The notes: generated from the letters alone by a model not told the origin. Positions 37,339 through 46,749 are shown, counted from the stretch's first letter. The stretch is 64,000 nt of DNA from Lewinellaceae bacterium (GCA_016712415.1 JADJRC010000001.1:372001-436000), one strand, 5' to 3'. A program made the numbers and translations.

Positions 37339-39663
37339 ATGTATAAACAGGAGGAACCCATGGAGCAGCATCAAGACTTATCCGGCGCTGCGGAAGAAGG
37401 CAAAGTCGGCACGCAGGGCGATTACGCGCTTGAGGCGAAGGATGCCGCTATACCCGGCGAGCGGGAGGATATTACCCTCATCCGCCGGGCCTACCGCAAC
37501 CTCCTGAAGTCGATCAAAACGCCGCTCGACGAGGCTGATCGCGTCAGCATTCGCGCGGCTTTCGAACTGGCTGCCCGCGCGCACCACGAGCAACGCCGCA
37601 AGACCGGCGAGCCTTACATCATGCACCCCATCGAGGTGGCGCGCATCTGCGTGGAAGAGATTGGCCTGGGCCCCACCGCCGTGGTGTGCGCCCTGTTGCA
37701 CGACGTGGTGGAAGATACCGAGGTGTCGCTCAAAGACCTGCACGACCAATTCGGCGCCCGCGTTTCGCTCATCGTCGACGGCCTCACCAAACTCGACGGC
37801 CTGCACGATTCGGAAAGCCCGCAGGCGGAGAACCTCAGCAAGGTGCTGCGCGCTATGGTAGGCGACGTCCGGGTGGTGCTCATCAAGATGGCCGACCGGC
37901 TGCACAACCTGCGCACCATCAAGGGCATGCCCCACCACAAGCAGCTCAAAATTGCCGCCGAAACCACCACGATTTACGGCCCGCTGGCACACCGCCTCGG
38001 GTTGTACAAGATCAAAAGCGAGTTCCAGGACCTGTGCCTGAAGGTAACCCACCCCGAGGAATACCACGAAATCGCCGAAAAACTCGCCCAGACCAAGCGC
38101 GCCCGCGAGCAGTATATCCGCGAGTTCACAGCGCCCATAAAAGAGGCGGTGCTGGAAATGGAGATTCCGGCGCGTATCACCGGCAGACCCAAAAGCATCT
38201 ATTCGATCCGGAACAAGATCAAGCACAAACACGTCTCGTTTGAAGATATTTACGACCTGTTTGCCATCCGGATTATCGTGGATGTGCCGCCGGAACAGGA
38301 ACGCCTGGCCTGCTGGCAGGTGTACACGTTCGTGACAGATTACTACAAACCCATCCCCGAAAGGCTGAAAGACTGGATCACCAGTCCCAAGGCAAACGGC
38401 TATGAATCGCTGCACACGACGGTGATCGGGCCTGAAGGCAAGTTTGTGGAAGTGCAGATACGCTCCGTGCGCATGGACGACATCGCCGAACGCGGTTTTG
38501 CCGCCCACTGGAAATACAAGGGGGTCAAGGGCCTGAGCAAACTCAAGAAAGACGTGTTTGAAAACTGGCTCAACCAAGTGCGCGAAACGCTGGAAAACAG
38601 CGACACAGGCAGCGCCGTGGAGTTTCTCGCCGATTTTCAGAGCAATTTGTTCGCGGAGGAAGTACACGTATTTACGCCCAAGGGCGAAATGCGTATCCTG
38701 CCCGATGGCGCCACTGCGCTCGACTTTGCGTTCAGCATACACTCGGATATCGGCTGCACCTGCCAGTCGGTAAAAGTAAACAACCGGCTCGAGCGCCTCG
38801 ATTACGTGCTCAAAAGCGGCGACCAGGTGGAAGTGACCACCAAAAAATCGCAAAAACCCAAAGAGGACTGGCTGCAATTTGTCGTCACCGGCAAAGCCAA
38901 AAATCGTATCCGGTCGGCCCTGCGCGAAGAGAAGCGCAGTCAGGCCGAATACGGTCGGGAAATCCTGGAGCGCAAACTCAACGCCTTCAAGGTGCCCGTG
39001 GAAGAAAACGCCGACATGCTGGCCAAATGGTTCGGTTTTCCGAACCGCCTCGAATTTCTCAGCGCTATTTTTATGGAGCAGGTCGAGCTGTCGGACCTCA
39101 AGCGCTTCCGCGCCGACGGTATCCGCCTGGTGGAGATCGAGGATAAATCCGCCAAAACAGACGTCGAGCCTGTTATTCCGGAAGTGGCGCCCAAACACCG
39201 CCACACCAACAAACCGGAGGTCATCATCAATGGAGAGCCCGGCAGTTATTACCAGTTTTCTTTTGCCACCTGCTGCAATCCGGTGCAGGGCGACGCGATA
39301 TTCGGCTTTATCCTGGCACAGGGCGGCGTAAAAATACACCGCGCCACCTGCCCCAATGCCACCCACCTGCTGGCCAACTACGACCACCGTATCCTGAAAG
39401 CAGGATGGGGCAACACCGTGAAGGCCGATTTTCTGACCAATATCATCGTTACCGGCGTCGACAGCGGGCCTGGTGTGATCCACCAGTTGACCGACAAAAT
39501 ATCGAGCCTGGGCATCAACATCCGCTCTTTCTCCATTTCAGGCGAAAGCGGCTACTTCGAAGGGCGGATCGGACTGATCGTGTCCAACACCGACCAACTC
39601 AACCTCGCCATGCGCTCGCTGAAGAGCTTCGATTGGGTGTCGAATGTGAGCCGGGAAGAGTAA
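37339..39663 (+). CDS. rel: Bifunctional (p)ppGpp synthetase/hydrolase (Rel/SpoT)
   Basis: 774 residues. HD hydrolase domain with ALLHDVVEDTE (near residue 120) and KMADRLHNLRT; synthetase domain with RITGRPKSIYSIRNK and YESLHTTVIG; TGS domain (VFTPKGEMRILPDGATALDFAFSIHSDIG); zinc-finger-like CCNPVQGDAIFGF; and a C-terminal ACT domain (VTGVDSGPGVIHQLTDKISSLGINIRSFSI). It makes and degrades the stringent-response alarmone. Both catalytic halves look intact, as expected for the single Rel enzyme in many Bacteroidota. ATG 37339 is preferred; an in-frame ATG seven codons later is possible. The stop runs into a 13-base tandem repeat. Confidence 0.95.
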   Translation: MYKQEEPMEQHQDLSGAAEEGKVGTQGDYALEAKDAAIPGEREDITLIRRAYRNLLKSIKTPLDEADRVSIRAAFELAARAHHEQRRKTGEPYIMHPIEVARICVEEIGLGPTAVVCALLHDVVEDTEVSLKDLHDQFGARVSLIVDGLTKLDGLHDSESPQAENLSKVLRAMVGDVRVVLIKMADRLHNLRTIKGMPHHKQLKIAAETTTIYGPLAHRLGLYKIKSEFQDLCLKVTHPEEYHEIAEKLAQTKRAREQYIREFTAPIKEAVLEMEIPARITGRPKSIYSIRNKIKHKHVSFEDIYDLFAIRIIVDVPPEQERLACWQVYTFVTDYYKPIPERLKDWITSPKANGYESLHTTVIGPEGKFVEVQIRSVRMDDIAERGFAAHWKYKGVKGLSKLKKDVFENWLNQVRETLENSDTGSAVEFLADFQSNLFAEEVHVFTPKGEMRILPDGATALDFAFSIHSDIGCTCQSVKVNNRLERLDYVLKSGDQVEVTTKKSQKPKEDWLQFVVTGKAKNRIRSALREEKRSQAEYGREILERKLNAFKVPVEENADMLAKWFGFPNRLEFLSAIFMEQVELSDLKRFRADGIRLVEIEDKSAKTDVEPVIPEVAPKHRHTNKPEVIINGEPGSYYQFSFATCCNPVQGDAIFGFILAQGGVKIHRATCPNATHLLANYDHRILKAGWGNTVKADFLTNIIVTGVDSGPGVIHQLTDKISSLGINIRSFSISGESGYFEGRIGLIVSNTDQLNLAMRSLKSFDWVSNVSREE

Positions 39664-39664
39664 A

Positions 39665-39839
39665 GCAGTTGGCAGTAGCAGTTGGCAGTAGCAGTTGGCA
39701 GTAGCAGTTGGCAGGCAGTTGGCAGTAGGCAGTAGCGGTAGGCAGTAGCAGTAGGCAGTAGCAGTAGGCAGTAGCAGTAGGCAGTAGCAGTAGGCAGTAG
39801 CAGTAGGCAGTAGCGGTTGGCAGTTGGCAGTGGCGGTTA
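39665..39839. repeat. 13-base GCAGT(T/A)GGCAGTA tandem repeat
   Basis: Around thirteen copies of a 13-base unit (GCAGTTGGCAGTA, then GCAGTAGGCAGTA) fill the whole gap between convergent genes. The minus-strand metalloprotease stop codon lies within it. The unit is too short and has no spacers, so it is not CRISPR. Confidence 0.85.
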
Positions 39840-41187
39840 GAATCGGATACCTAATCTTATACCCGGCGCTGTATTGGCAATTAATACCGGGTCAAGGCGC
39901 CAGCGCGGCGGTGTGGCGCAGATGGTATTTTTCAACTCCTTGCGGGCCCTGTTTTTTTCCACGATTGACCATACCACCCCGCTTAGTACAAGCGCGCCAC
40001 CCGTAACCATCATCACCTGGGCGCCGACGTACTCGTTGTCGGCCTTTTTGTAAAAAGCATCGCGGTTAGTCCCCTTGGAGGTATAAAACACATCCTGTTT
40101 GTCCAGGTATTTGGCATAGTCGTCGTGTTTGGAAAGCGCATCGGTGTACGGATAGATAGCCGCTAGTCCGACCAGGGCGCCGGAACCGACAAGTATCCAG
40201 CATTTTTTCCTGATATCAGGCCCGACCCTGGCCGTGGGCATATTGGAAACGTCGTACACGTAAATCCGCAGCTGATTGGGCTGTGAGGCCATTGCCCGCG
40301 GCACATTGTCCATCTGGTAATTCCATTCCACCGTCCTGTCGCCCGGCACTGCATTGAAGGTGCCTGTACCGATTGTCGTGTTGACCCGAATACCCGGGTT
40401 GTAGGAGCAAAGGACGACCTGAATGGTACGCCGGTTGTACTGGGGCAAAATTTTAAAACTAACGATCACCTTTTCGTCGGTAAGTACGGCGGAAGCGGTT
40501 CCGATCAGATTCCATCGGTTGAAGGAAACCGGGTCGATGGCGATAAAAATTTTGTCGCCGCCCATCTTGCCCCGTTCCGAATCGAGCACCTTTTTCCATT
40601 CCTTATCGTATTCGATGCTGATCGCCTCCTCACGGGCAGCCGGGTCGGGATAGTATTCCGGCTTGATATTCAGCCTGGCTTTCAAACTTTGGGCGGCAGC
40701 CAGCGCATCGCTTCGTTGTACGCGCATACGCGCCATGGCGACGGCAGCAAAGCGATCGGCCTCCAGTTCCATTTTTTTGCGCTCTTTCGGGTCCACCGTA
40801 TTAAAATTGTGCCCCCGTACCAGGTGACCGATCTCGTGGGCAAAAACAAAATAGGCCGCCCATTTGGTTTTGGCGTCTTTTTTAAACTCCTCCATGAACT
40901 TGTTGCTGTACAGGAGGTAGCGCGTGCCTTTGCGTTCGTTGGCCTGGGCATTATCCACCGTGGCAACTTGCAGGGTAAAGGCCGTTCGCCGGTGATGCCC
41001 GACAGGTCGAGTATTTCATCCACGATTTTTTCCGCTTCCTGGGTTGGTTCAAACAGCGTGTATTTACCGGCGGTTCGGTCGGACGCGAAGTTGCAGCCAT
41101 TGGTAAATTCCAGTTCCTGCTGGGCGGAGAGCATGGTCGCCCCCATGTGGCAAGGAGAAGGACCAGTCCGATTTGTGCGTTTTTCAT
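39837..41187 (-). CDS. Secreted HEIGH metalloprotease with C-terminal membrane helices (two frameshifts)
   Basis: Three frames join into one gene. ATG 41187 starts a signal peptide (MKNAQIGLVLLLATWG). Near 41140-41144 (five C) a missing base shifts to GATMLSAQQELEFTNGCNFA ... DEILDLSGITGERP. Near 40978 a second missing base leads to FTLQVATVDNAQANERKGTR. The zinc motif is FAHEIGHLVRGH, with a third ligand in KMELEADRFA, as in M48-type gluzincins. The C-terminal half carries a beta-rich domain and one or two hydrophobic segments (VMMVTGGALVLSGVVWSIV). Clearly paralogous to the next gene upstream: both have RY-LYS-KF before the zinc motif. Last gene of the four-gene operon; substrate unknown. 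Confidence 0.75.
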
Positions 41188-41206
41188 ATTCCAGATATTG
41201 GGTGTA

Positions 41207-42418
41207 TCAATTTTTCAGATAGTTGATGATCCTTGATTTGCGCAGATGCACCAACCCGGGTATTTCACTGGGGTTATTGGTAATGGCCGTCCGGTCGCTT
41301 TCCCGTACCCTGAACTCGTAGACCAGTGCGGTCACGTTTGTCTTGCCGGCCGAAAAAGGCAGGTTGCCGATTTCCTGCGGGAGCCGGTTGGCGCCTTCGT
41401 TCAGCCATCCTTCCGCCTCGCTGCGCGTTATCGGGGGCGGGGCAGCCGCGATCAACTGCGAGGTGACAACGAACACGAGTACCCGGAAATAAGCCGGCTC
41501 GGTGGTGATGATCGATTTCAGGTAACAAAGCGCGGAGAAGTTTTCACAGCGGACGATCTTCGACGACCAGCGGTACTTGTCCGGTTTGCAGCTGCCGTCC
41601 TTGTTGAACTGCTCCATGCGGGTGGTCAGCGCAAAACCGCCGGGAACGTAGAAGTACCGGCGTGTGTGATAGCCGGTCTCTTCCAGTGCGCCGCGCAATT
41701 TTTTATCCACATCCGACATGGTTTTACACGTGCCGAAATATGCGTCCAGGTCGGCGTCGGTGGAATATTCCGGCGGCGGGAAGGGGAAATGCGGCAATTG
41801 CTGGACCACGTCATTGGGCTTTTCCTCCACCCACGCTGCATGCTCGGCATTGATCAGGCTGGCTTCGGCACGGCGGAAGCCGCGCATAATATCGACGCGC
41901 CGGTCTGCAGAATCAATGCCTGAAGCCAGTTGAAGCACGGCAGGTATCTGCTCCGCCAGCACGGCAGGCACGCCGGTCAGGCACAGGGCGTACCCCATAA
42001 ATTCATCGGCCTCCATCTCCTCCGTTTCGGAGGGTGATTCCCCCCGGAGTGCGTGTGTATTGGAATGATGGCCGATCTCGTGCGCCAGAATGGCCAGTCG
42101 CAACGCGCGATCCGGCTGTTCGCTGAAAAACTTTCGGCTGTACAGGATATACCGCTTGTTTTTGTCCACAACTGCCACCACGGAGGGCACATTGGAACAG
42201 AGGAATTCAAAATTCTGCACTTGCCCCGTTTTTCTGAGTATTTCGTCTTTCAACTGCTCAATGGAATCGGAGGTTTCAAAGCTGTACAACTCTTCGGGCA
42301 TGGCCGTGCCGAAATAGATGCACCTGACGGCGGTGTTGAGTTCCAGGTAATCCTGACCTTGCAGGGCGCCGCTCAGGCCGGCAACAAAGAATATCGTGAT
42401 CAACAGGTTTTTCAGCAT
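41207..42418 (-). CDS. Secreted HEIGH metalloprotease, paralogue of the downstream gene
   Basis: 403 residues from ATG 42418 (signal peptide MLKNLLITIFFVAGLSGALQG). An upstream in-frame extension overlaps the preceding gene and is non-coding in character. The zinc motif is LAHEIGHHSNTH (His113, Glu114, His117) with a glutamate ligand in EEMEADEF, typical of M48-like gluzincins. Upstream is the shared RYILYSRKFF element. The C-terminal 200 residues have no recognised domain. It begins 11 bases after the vWA gene stop and ends 19 bases before the next protease, so it is co-transcribed. Likely periplasmic. Confidence 0.78.
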   Translation of the reverse strand: MLKNLLITIFFVAGLSGALQGQDYLELNTAVRCIYFGTAMPEELYSFETSDSIEQLKDEILRKTGQVQNFEFLCSNVPSVVAVVDKNKRYILYSRKFFSEQPDRALRLAILAHEIGHHSNTHALRGESPSETEEMEADEFMGYALCLTGVPAVLAEQIPAVLQLASGIDSADRRVDIMRGFRRAEASLINAEHAAWVEEKPNDVVQQLPHFPFPPPEYSTDADLDAYFGTCKTMSDVDKKLRGALEETGYHTRRYFYVPGGFALTTRMEQFNKDGSCKPDKYRWSSKIVRCENFSALCYLKSIITTEPAYFRVLVFVVTSQLIAAAPPPITRSEAEGWLNEGANRLPQEIGNLPFSAGKTNVTALVYEFRVRESDRTAITNNPSEIPGLVHLRKSRIINYLKN

Positions 42419-42429
42419 GACGGGTTTAT

Positions 42430-45291
42430 TTAAAAACGCACCTGTAAGCCCAGGCCAAGCGTCCAGAATTCGGTTTTTTGCGGCTTGGTATCCAGCCTGT
42501 GATAGTCGGATTGTATGATCGCGTTCAGGCAATGGCTCAGTGGTTTGACCAGACCGATTCCGCCGTTGAGGCCAAACACGCCGTCGCTTTTTTCGGGTTT
42601 GTAATAGCCCCCATTGGCTTCTGCCTGCAGGTAAACGCCGGTCAGGAAGTTGTACCCCAGCCACTGCCGGAAGGTTACGCCGCCGCCGATACCGTAGATG
42701 GAAAAATCAGTAGAATCCTTGAAGGTATAGTACCCGCCTTTTAACTGAAGCCCGAATTGCCGGTACACCCGCATGCCGAGTTTCCCTTCGACAAAATAAC
42801 TGCGGTCAAAAAAGTTGTCAAAATCCCCGCTGGGGAAGGTCAGTCCGCCGTGCAGGGAGAAAAACCCGCGTTTTTGCTGCAATCCCGACAATGGTCCGTT
42901 GTACAACTGGCGGTCGTGGATGGAGATGACAATATTCGGGTCAGGGTCGGTCGCAATGCTGATCGGAACAAGGTACCTGCCGTCGAGGTAGTCGACCGGC
43001 GCTTCGGCGCTGCCGTCGGAGAGCCGCACGGATATTGCGTTCACCTGGTTGGGGCCAAGCAGGTTGCCTTCGGTATCAATCGGCCGCATGGAAATGATAT
43101 ACGGGCTTTCATAAAGCAGGAACAGGCAGGATTTTTTCCGGTCGGGCGCGCCAAAACGCACGAGGGCCGTTTTATCGTCAAACCGCTTAAAATCGCCAAC
43201 CACGGCGGTATTCCCCTCTGCCTGGAAACGTACGTGGTACAGCCCGGTCCTTTTCATGCCGTTATAGGTACCCCTGTAAACCCCTTTTTCCAGGTGTTGC
43301 AGCGGAATCGTTGCGATGGGTTCCAGGTCGAAAATGTCGCGGTAATTGGTTTCGTTGAGCAGCACCAGGTGCTTTTTTTCGCCGATAGCCATGCGGTCGC
43401 CTTCCTGTTTAAAGGAGTTGAGGGTGGGGTGGCTGATCGAAATCTGTTTGATATAGGCCCCTTCCCAGTTGCCCGACCGGCCCTTTACAGCAGCCAGTTG
43501 TGCCTGTTTGGCCCGGAATCCGTCTTTGGGAAACAAGCGGCCCCAGGGTCCTTTCACTTTGATGAACTTGCCCGGAACACGCTTTGCGGCAAAGGCGTTG
43601 CCCAACGGCTTTTTCGGTTTGTAAATAATGGCTTTAACATTGGCATTCGTGACCGGTGTCGCATCCTGGAACAGGAAGGCGCCCAGGTTAAAGGTTTCAC
43701 CTGCCGGCACGATTTCGGTGGCAAAATAGCCCTGCTTCAGTCCCTTATCGTCTACAATAACGGTGCTCTCGTAGGCGACATCGGGCAGATCGCTCGTAAA
43801 GGAAAGCCGGTAATCGCCCTCCGCGGTGAAGCCTCCCGGGACGGCGATCGGGAACGACACGTTGAATACCCGGTGGTGCGAGGCCTGACTAAACGGCGGC
43901 GTAACTGTGCCAAAACCGGTAATATCCGTCGCAACGCCACCGGTAATTTTTTCCAGTTTCAGCGAAGTGAAGTTGTGGTTGCCGACGCCGCCCACATTGA
44001 CGATCAGGTCGTTCATCACTTCCTTTACGGTAAAGGTCTTTTGTCCGCCGGCGCCCGACATTTTGCCGCGACTGAAGTCTACCAGTTTGGGTGTGCCGGT
44101 GGTACGGATCGCGGTCAGCCAGTCGAAAGTGACCGGTTCGTTCACGTCGCAGATATAAGGGGAACTGCTCACGCCGCCGATACCGTGCACGGCAAGCGCC
44201 TGCAACAATTCGTAATACCTGTTGTCCGGGGTAAAAATGGCGTACGGGATAATCTCCACGTCAAAGTCGCTGAGGATCAGGTCTTCCGGGCCAGCCGAGG
44301 CGCCGGCGATAATATTGCCGGAGCCGTCCCTGATCCTGGGCGCCTCGTCGATAAATACCGTTGTGCCCAGTTTTTCCACGAGCGGATCGATATTCTGGAT
44401 GCCGTTTGTCAGCAGCAGGATCACCCGTTTTTTGGAGTTGTCCGTTTTGACGTTTCCACACATGCCCATGGCTGTTTTGAGCCCCTGCCCCATCGCCGTC
44501 CAGCCCAGCGGCACAATTTTGCCGGGGCTGGCGTCTTGCAACAGGTTGTCGACATCGGTCTGGGCTGCTGTGAAGTCCTTGAAATTCATGGCGACCTGAG
44601 CGGTTGACTCGAAAGTGACGAAGCCAAACCGGTCCTGTGCGCGCATGGGGTTGTCGAGGGTATTGAAAATAGTGAGCAGCACTTCCCGCAGGTAGTCCAG
44701 TTTGGTCCTGGACGGGTCGCCGGTGGAGCCGTTGCAGCCGGTGGGCGAGGTGGCGGTACACTGGCATACGGCAGGATCGCCCATACTGCCAGATACGTCC
44801 ACGACCATGATGATCTCGATGGGTTTGGGCGAACCCTGGGGTATGCCGGCGGCATTGTTCCGGATGGTCAGGGTGCCGGAATTCAAAACACCTCCCTTTG
44901 TCACCCTCACGATATAATCGGGCGATGCGGCGCAGGTGATTACATCGTTCGGCTTGTAGGTAATATTGACAGTCAAGTTATCCGGCGCCGTGCTCACGAT
45001 GGTGAACCGTTGTTCGCCGTTGGCGTAGGTGGGGTTGGGCTGGATATCCCAGACGTAATCATCCGTTCCGGTGCCGCCTGATGCCGCAAAAGCATATGTT
45101 GCCGATGCTGCGACGGAAGCGTCGAGGCAGGCGGGGCCGGTCACATTTATTGTAGCGTCGAAGGGTGTGCTCAAAATGGGCGGCGGCGCGGCATCCTGAC
45201 CGTTGGCAGCGGCATGCAAGCACAGTACCGCTGCAAAGGCGATTAAAACACGCAGGAAGGAGAAAAGCAGATGGCGAATGGTGATTTTCAT
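42430..45291 (-). CDS. von Willebrand factor A protein fused to a C-terminal outer-membrane barrel
   Basis: 953 residues. A signal peptide (VLIAFAAVLCLHAAANGQ) precedes an Ig-like region. A vWA domain starts with a full MIDAS motif, Asp165-Val-Ser167-Gly-Ser169 (IIMVVDVSGSM), and continues with GWTAMGQGLKTAMG and RVILLLTNGIQNI. Several beta-sandwich domains fill residues 400-780. The last 170 residues look like a small outer-membrane barrel (SYFVEGKLGMRVYRQFGLQL, GIGGGVTFRQWLGYNFLTG) ending in a terminal Phe (GLGLQVRF). This suggests a barrel-anchored metal-dependent adhesion or scaffolding protein. It lies 25 bases after the PKD lipoprotein and 11 before a metalloprotease gene, in one operon. 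Confidence 0.8.
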   Translation of the reverse strand: MKITIRHLLFSFLRVLIAFAAVLCLHAAANGQDAAPPPILSTPFDATINVTGPACLDASVAASATYAFAASGGTGTDDYVWDIQPNPTYANGEQRFTIVSTAPDNLTVNITYKPNDVITCAASPDYIVRVTKGGVLNSGTLTIRNNAAGIPQGSPKPIEIIMVVDVSGSMGDPAVCQCTATSPTGCNGSTGDPSRTKLDYLREVLLTIFNTLDNPMRAQDRFGFVTFESTAQVAMNFKDFTAAQTDVDNLLQDASPGKIVPLGWTAMGQGLKTAMGMCGNVKTDNSKKRVILLLTNGIQNIDPLVEKLGTTVFIDEAPRIRDGSGNIIAGASAGPEDLILSDFDVEIIPYAIFTPDNRYYELLQALAVHGIGGVSSSPYICDVNEPVTFDWLTAIRTTGTPKLVDFSRGKMSGAGGQKTFTVKEVMNDLIVNVGGVGNHNFTSLKLEKITGGVATDITGFGTVTPPFSQASHHRVFNVSFPIAVPGGFTAEGDYRLSFTSDLPDVAYESTVIVDDKGLKQGYFATEIVPAGETFNLGAFLFQDATPVTNANVKAIIYKPKKPLGNAFAAKRVPGKFIKVKGPWGRLFPKDGFRAKQAQLAAVKGRSGNWEGAYIKQISISHPTLNSFKQEGDRMAIGEKKHLVLLNETNYRDIFDLEPIATIPLQHLEKGVYRGTYNGMKRTGLYHVRFQAEGNTAVVGDFKRFDDKTALVRFGAPDRKKSCLFLLYESPYIISMRPIDTEGNLLGPNQVNAISVRLSDGSAEAPVDYLDGRYLVPISIATDPDPNIVISIHDRQLYNGPLSGLQQKRGFFSLHGGLTFPSGDFDNFFDRSYFVEGKLGMRVYRQFGLQLKGGYYTFKDSTDFSIYGIGGGVTFRQWLGYNFLTGVYLQAEANGGYYKPEKSDGVFGLNGGIGLVKPLSHCLNAIIQSDYHRLDTKPQKTEFWTLGLGLQVRF

Positions 45292-45316
45292 GTGATATAT
45301 TGGAGAAAATGGTGAT

Positions 45317-46684
45317 TTATTGGTAGTTGCCCAGGTTATCGGTCTTTACGAGGTACAGGTCGGATGAACCCGAGATGGTAATTTCTGCCAGAAAAGCAAA
45401 TCCGCCGTCGGCGGCCTGGATGACCGACACCCCGCGAATCTGGGCGCCCGGTTCGCCCGCCGTTTTATTGCCCCATTCGGAAGCCCCGGTAGAAGAAAGG
45501 GGGATTTTCGTGTAGTACAACTGACCATTATCGTTGCCGCACACCACGATTTTTGAGTCAGACGTAAACACCATGTCGCTTATTTCTTCGCAGGGGATGG
45601 TTCTGCTCCAGCTGACCGTTGCCGCTGTACCGTTGTTCGATCCGGAGAGGCCGACCACCCGGGGCGTGGCGCCGTCGTAGCCCAGCACGGCATAATTGTC
45701 GCCGTCGAGGCGGGCGACCTTGAGCACACTGCTCAGCTGCGTCAACGCAACCTCGCTGTTATACAATCCTGTTGCGGTGATGGAAAACGCCTTGTAGGCG
45801 CCGCCGCTTTCGCCGATGTACAGAAACATGCCGTTGGGTCGCTCTGCAATGGCCCGCCCCTCATGTCCGTCGATCAGGTTAATCGTTGTATTCAGCGCGG
45901 AACTGCCATTTTGTTCATAAATGGCAAACCCCGCCTTTTTGGTGCTGCCGGAAGTGCCGCGTCCAACCGCTGCAACGCGACCGGCTGCCGTAGATGCCAC
46001 GCCTTTGACGATGGAGTTACTGGTACCGTTGAACTGGAATTGCGGCTGGGCAAGGACATTGCGATTGGCGTCTACGACTCCGACCCTGGCGCTGGCGCTG
46101 TTAAACCCTCCGATAAAAAAGCCTCCCGAATAAGGCACGGGCTGGGGCGAGGAAATGGAGAGTGTCGGTATACCAACGGCGGCGCCGGATTTATCGCCCG
46201 TCAGGCCGACGTATTGCGAGCCAAAAGCGGTGTTTTGGACGTACAGCAAGTGGTACATTCCGTCGTTGCGCTGTGCCAGGCCTAACGGCGTCGTGTTAAT
46301 GCTGCTGATATTCAGTTGTACCCTGAACCGCGCGGTACCGCCTACCACAACCGTCTTGCGCGTCGTGGCCTTGCAACCCAGGTTATTTTCAGCGATGAGC
46401 ACAATCTCATAGGTACCCGGAGTTGTATAGGTATGTGCGGGCGGATTTTCCAGCGAACTGCTGTCGCCGTCTCCAAAATACCATTTAAAAATATCGGCAT
46501 TTTCGGAGGTGTTGACGATGGTTACCGGACAGGGTATATCGCAGTTTTCCGTGCTGACGCTGAATTGAGCCGTTGGAGGTACCGTGGCGCAGTCGTTACC
46601 AATTGAGTCTATCCGCTCCAGGTGGCAGGTCGCCAGTACCAGGGGAAGAAGAAAAATGCACAGTATCCAGATCGTGGTTTTCAT
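45317..46684 (-). CDS. PKD-domain lipoprotein, first gene of the four-gene operon
   Basis: 455 residues. A lipobox signal (IFLLPLVLATCHLE) predicts acylation at Cys19. A PKD domain occupies residues about 35-110 (FKWYFGDGDSSSLENPPAHTY). The rest (120-455) is a repetitive beta-rich, probably propeller-like region with short Gly/Ser/Asn loops (GMFLYIGESGGAYKAFSI, NYAVLGYDGATPRVVGLSG, DLYLVKTDNLGNYQ). Predicted on the outer membrane. A GGGCGCCTG hairpin lies 38 bases before its ATG, as at the PKD/T9SS gene at 35 kb. No sorting domain, unlike that gene. Confidence 0.8.
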   Translation of the reverse strand: MKTTIWILCIFLLPLVLATCHLERIDSIGNDCATVPPTAQFSVSTENCDIPCPVTIVNTSENADIFKWYFGDGDSSSLENPPAHTYTTPGTYEIVLIAENNLGCKATTRKTVVVGGTARFRVQLNISSINTTPLGLAQRNDGMYHLLYVQNTAFGSQYVGLTGDKSGAAVGIPTLSISSPQPVPYSGGFFIGGFNSASARVGVVDANRNVLAQPQFQFNGTSNSIVKGVASTAAGRVAAVGRGTSGSTKKAGFAIYEQNGSSALNTTINLIDGHEGRAIAERPNGMFLYIGESGGAYKAFSITATGLYNSEVALTQLSSVLKVARLDGDNYAVLGYDGATPRVVGLSGSNNGTAATVSWSRTIPCEEISDMVFTSDSKIVVCGNDNGQLYYTKIPLSSTGASEWGNKTAGEPGAQIRGVSVIQAADGGFAFLAEITISGSSDLYLVKTDNLGNYQ

Positions 46685-46721
46685 GAAAAAGGGTAAGTTG
46701 GTAAGCTGAGATTTGCACTAG

Positions 46722-46749
46722 CGGGCGCCTGCGGGTCAGCAGGCGCCCG
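46722..46749 (-). promoter_or_regulatory. GGGCGCCTG hairpin upstream of the four-gene operon
   Basis: Perfect 11-base arms CGGGCGCCTGC/GCAGGCGCCCG around a six-base loop, 38 bases before ATG 46684. No T tract follows. It shares its core with the hairpin at 35172-35212. Confidence 0.6.

Noticed and set aside
37378..39483. A 701-codon open frame antisense to the (p)ppGpp gene
   Set aside because: It mirrors a highly conserved gene; its translation is rich in His, Gly, Val and Phe with no domain. Such frames arise from codon bias in GC-rich genes.
39665..39839. Tandem repeat considered as a CRISPR array
   Set aside because: The unit is 13 bases with no unique spacers and no cas genes nearby.
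42757..44607. A 616-codon open frame antisense to the vWA-barrel gene
   Set aside because: The sense strand has a signal peptide, MIDAS and barrel; the antisense translation shows no domain, signal or start context.
46722..46749. Hairpin read as a rho-independent terminator
   Set aside because: No T tract follows on either strand, and it lies in the leader of a gene rather than after one.
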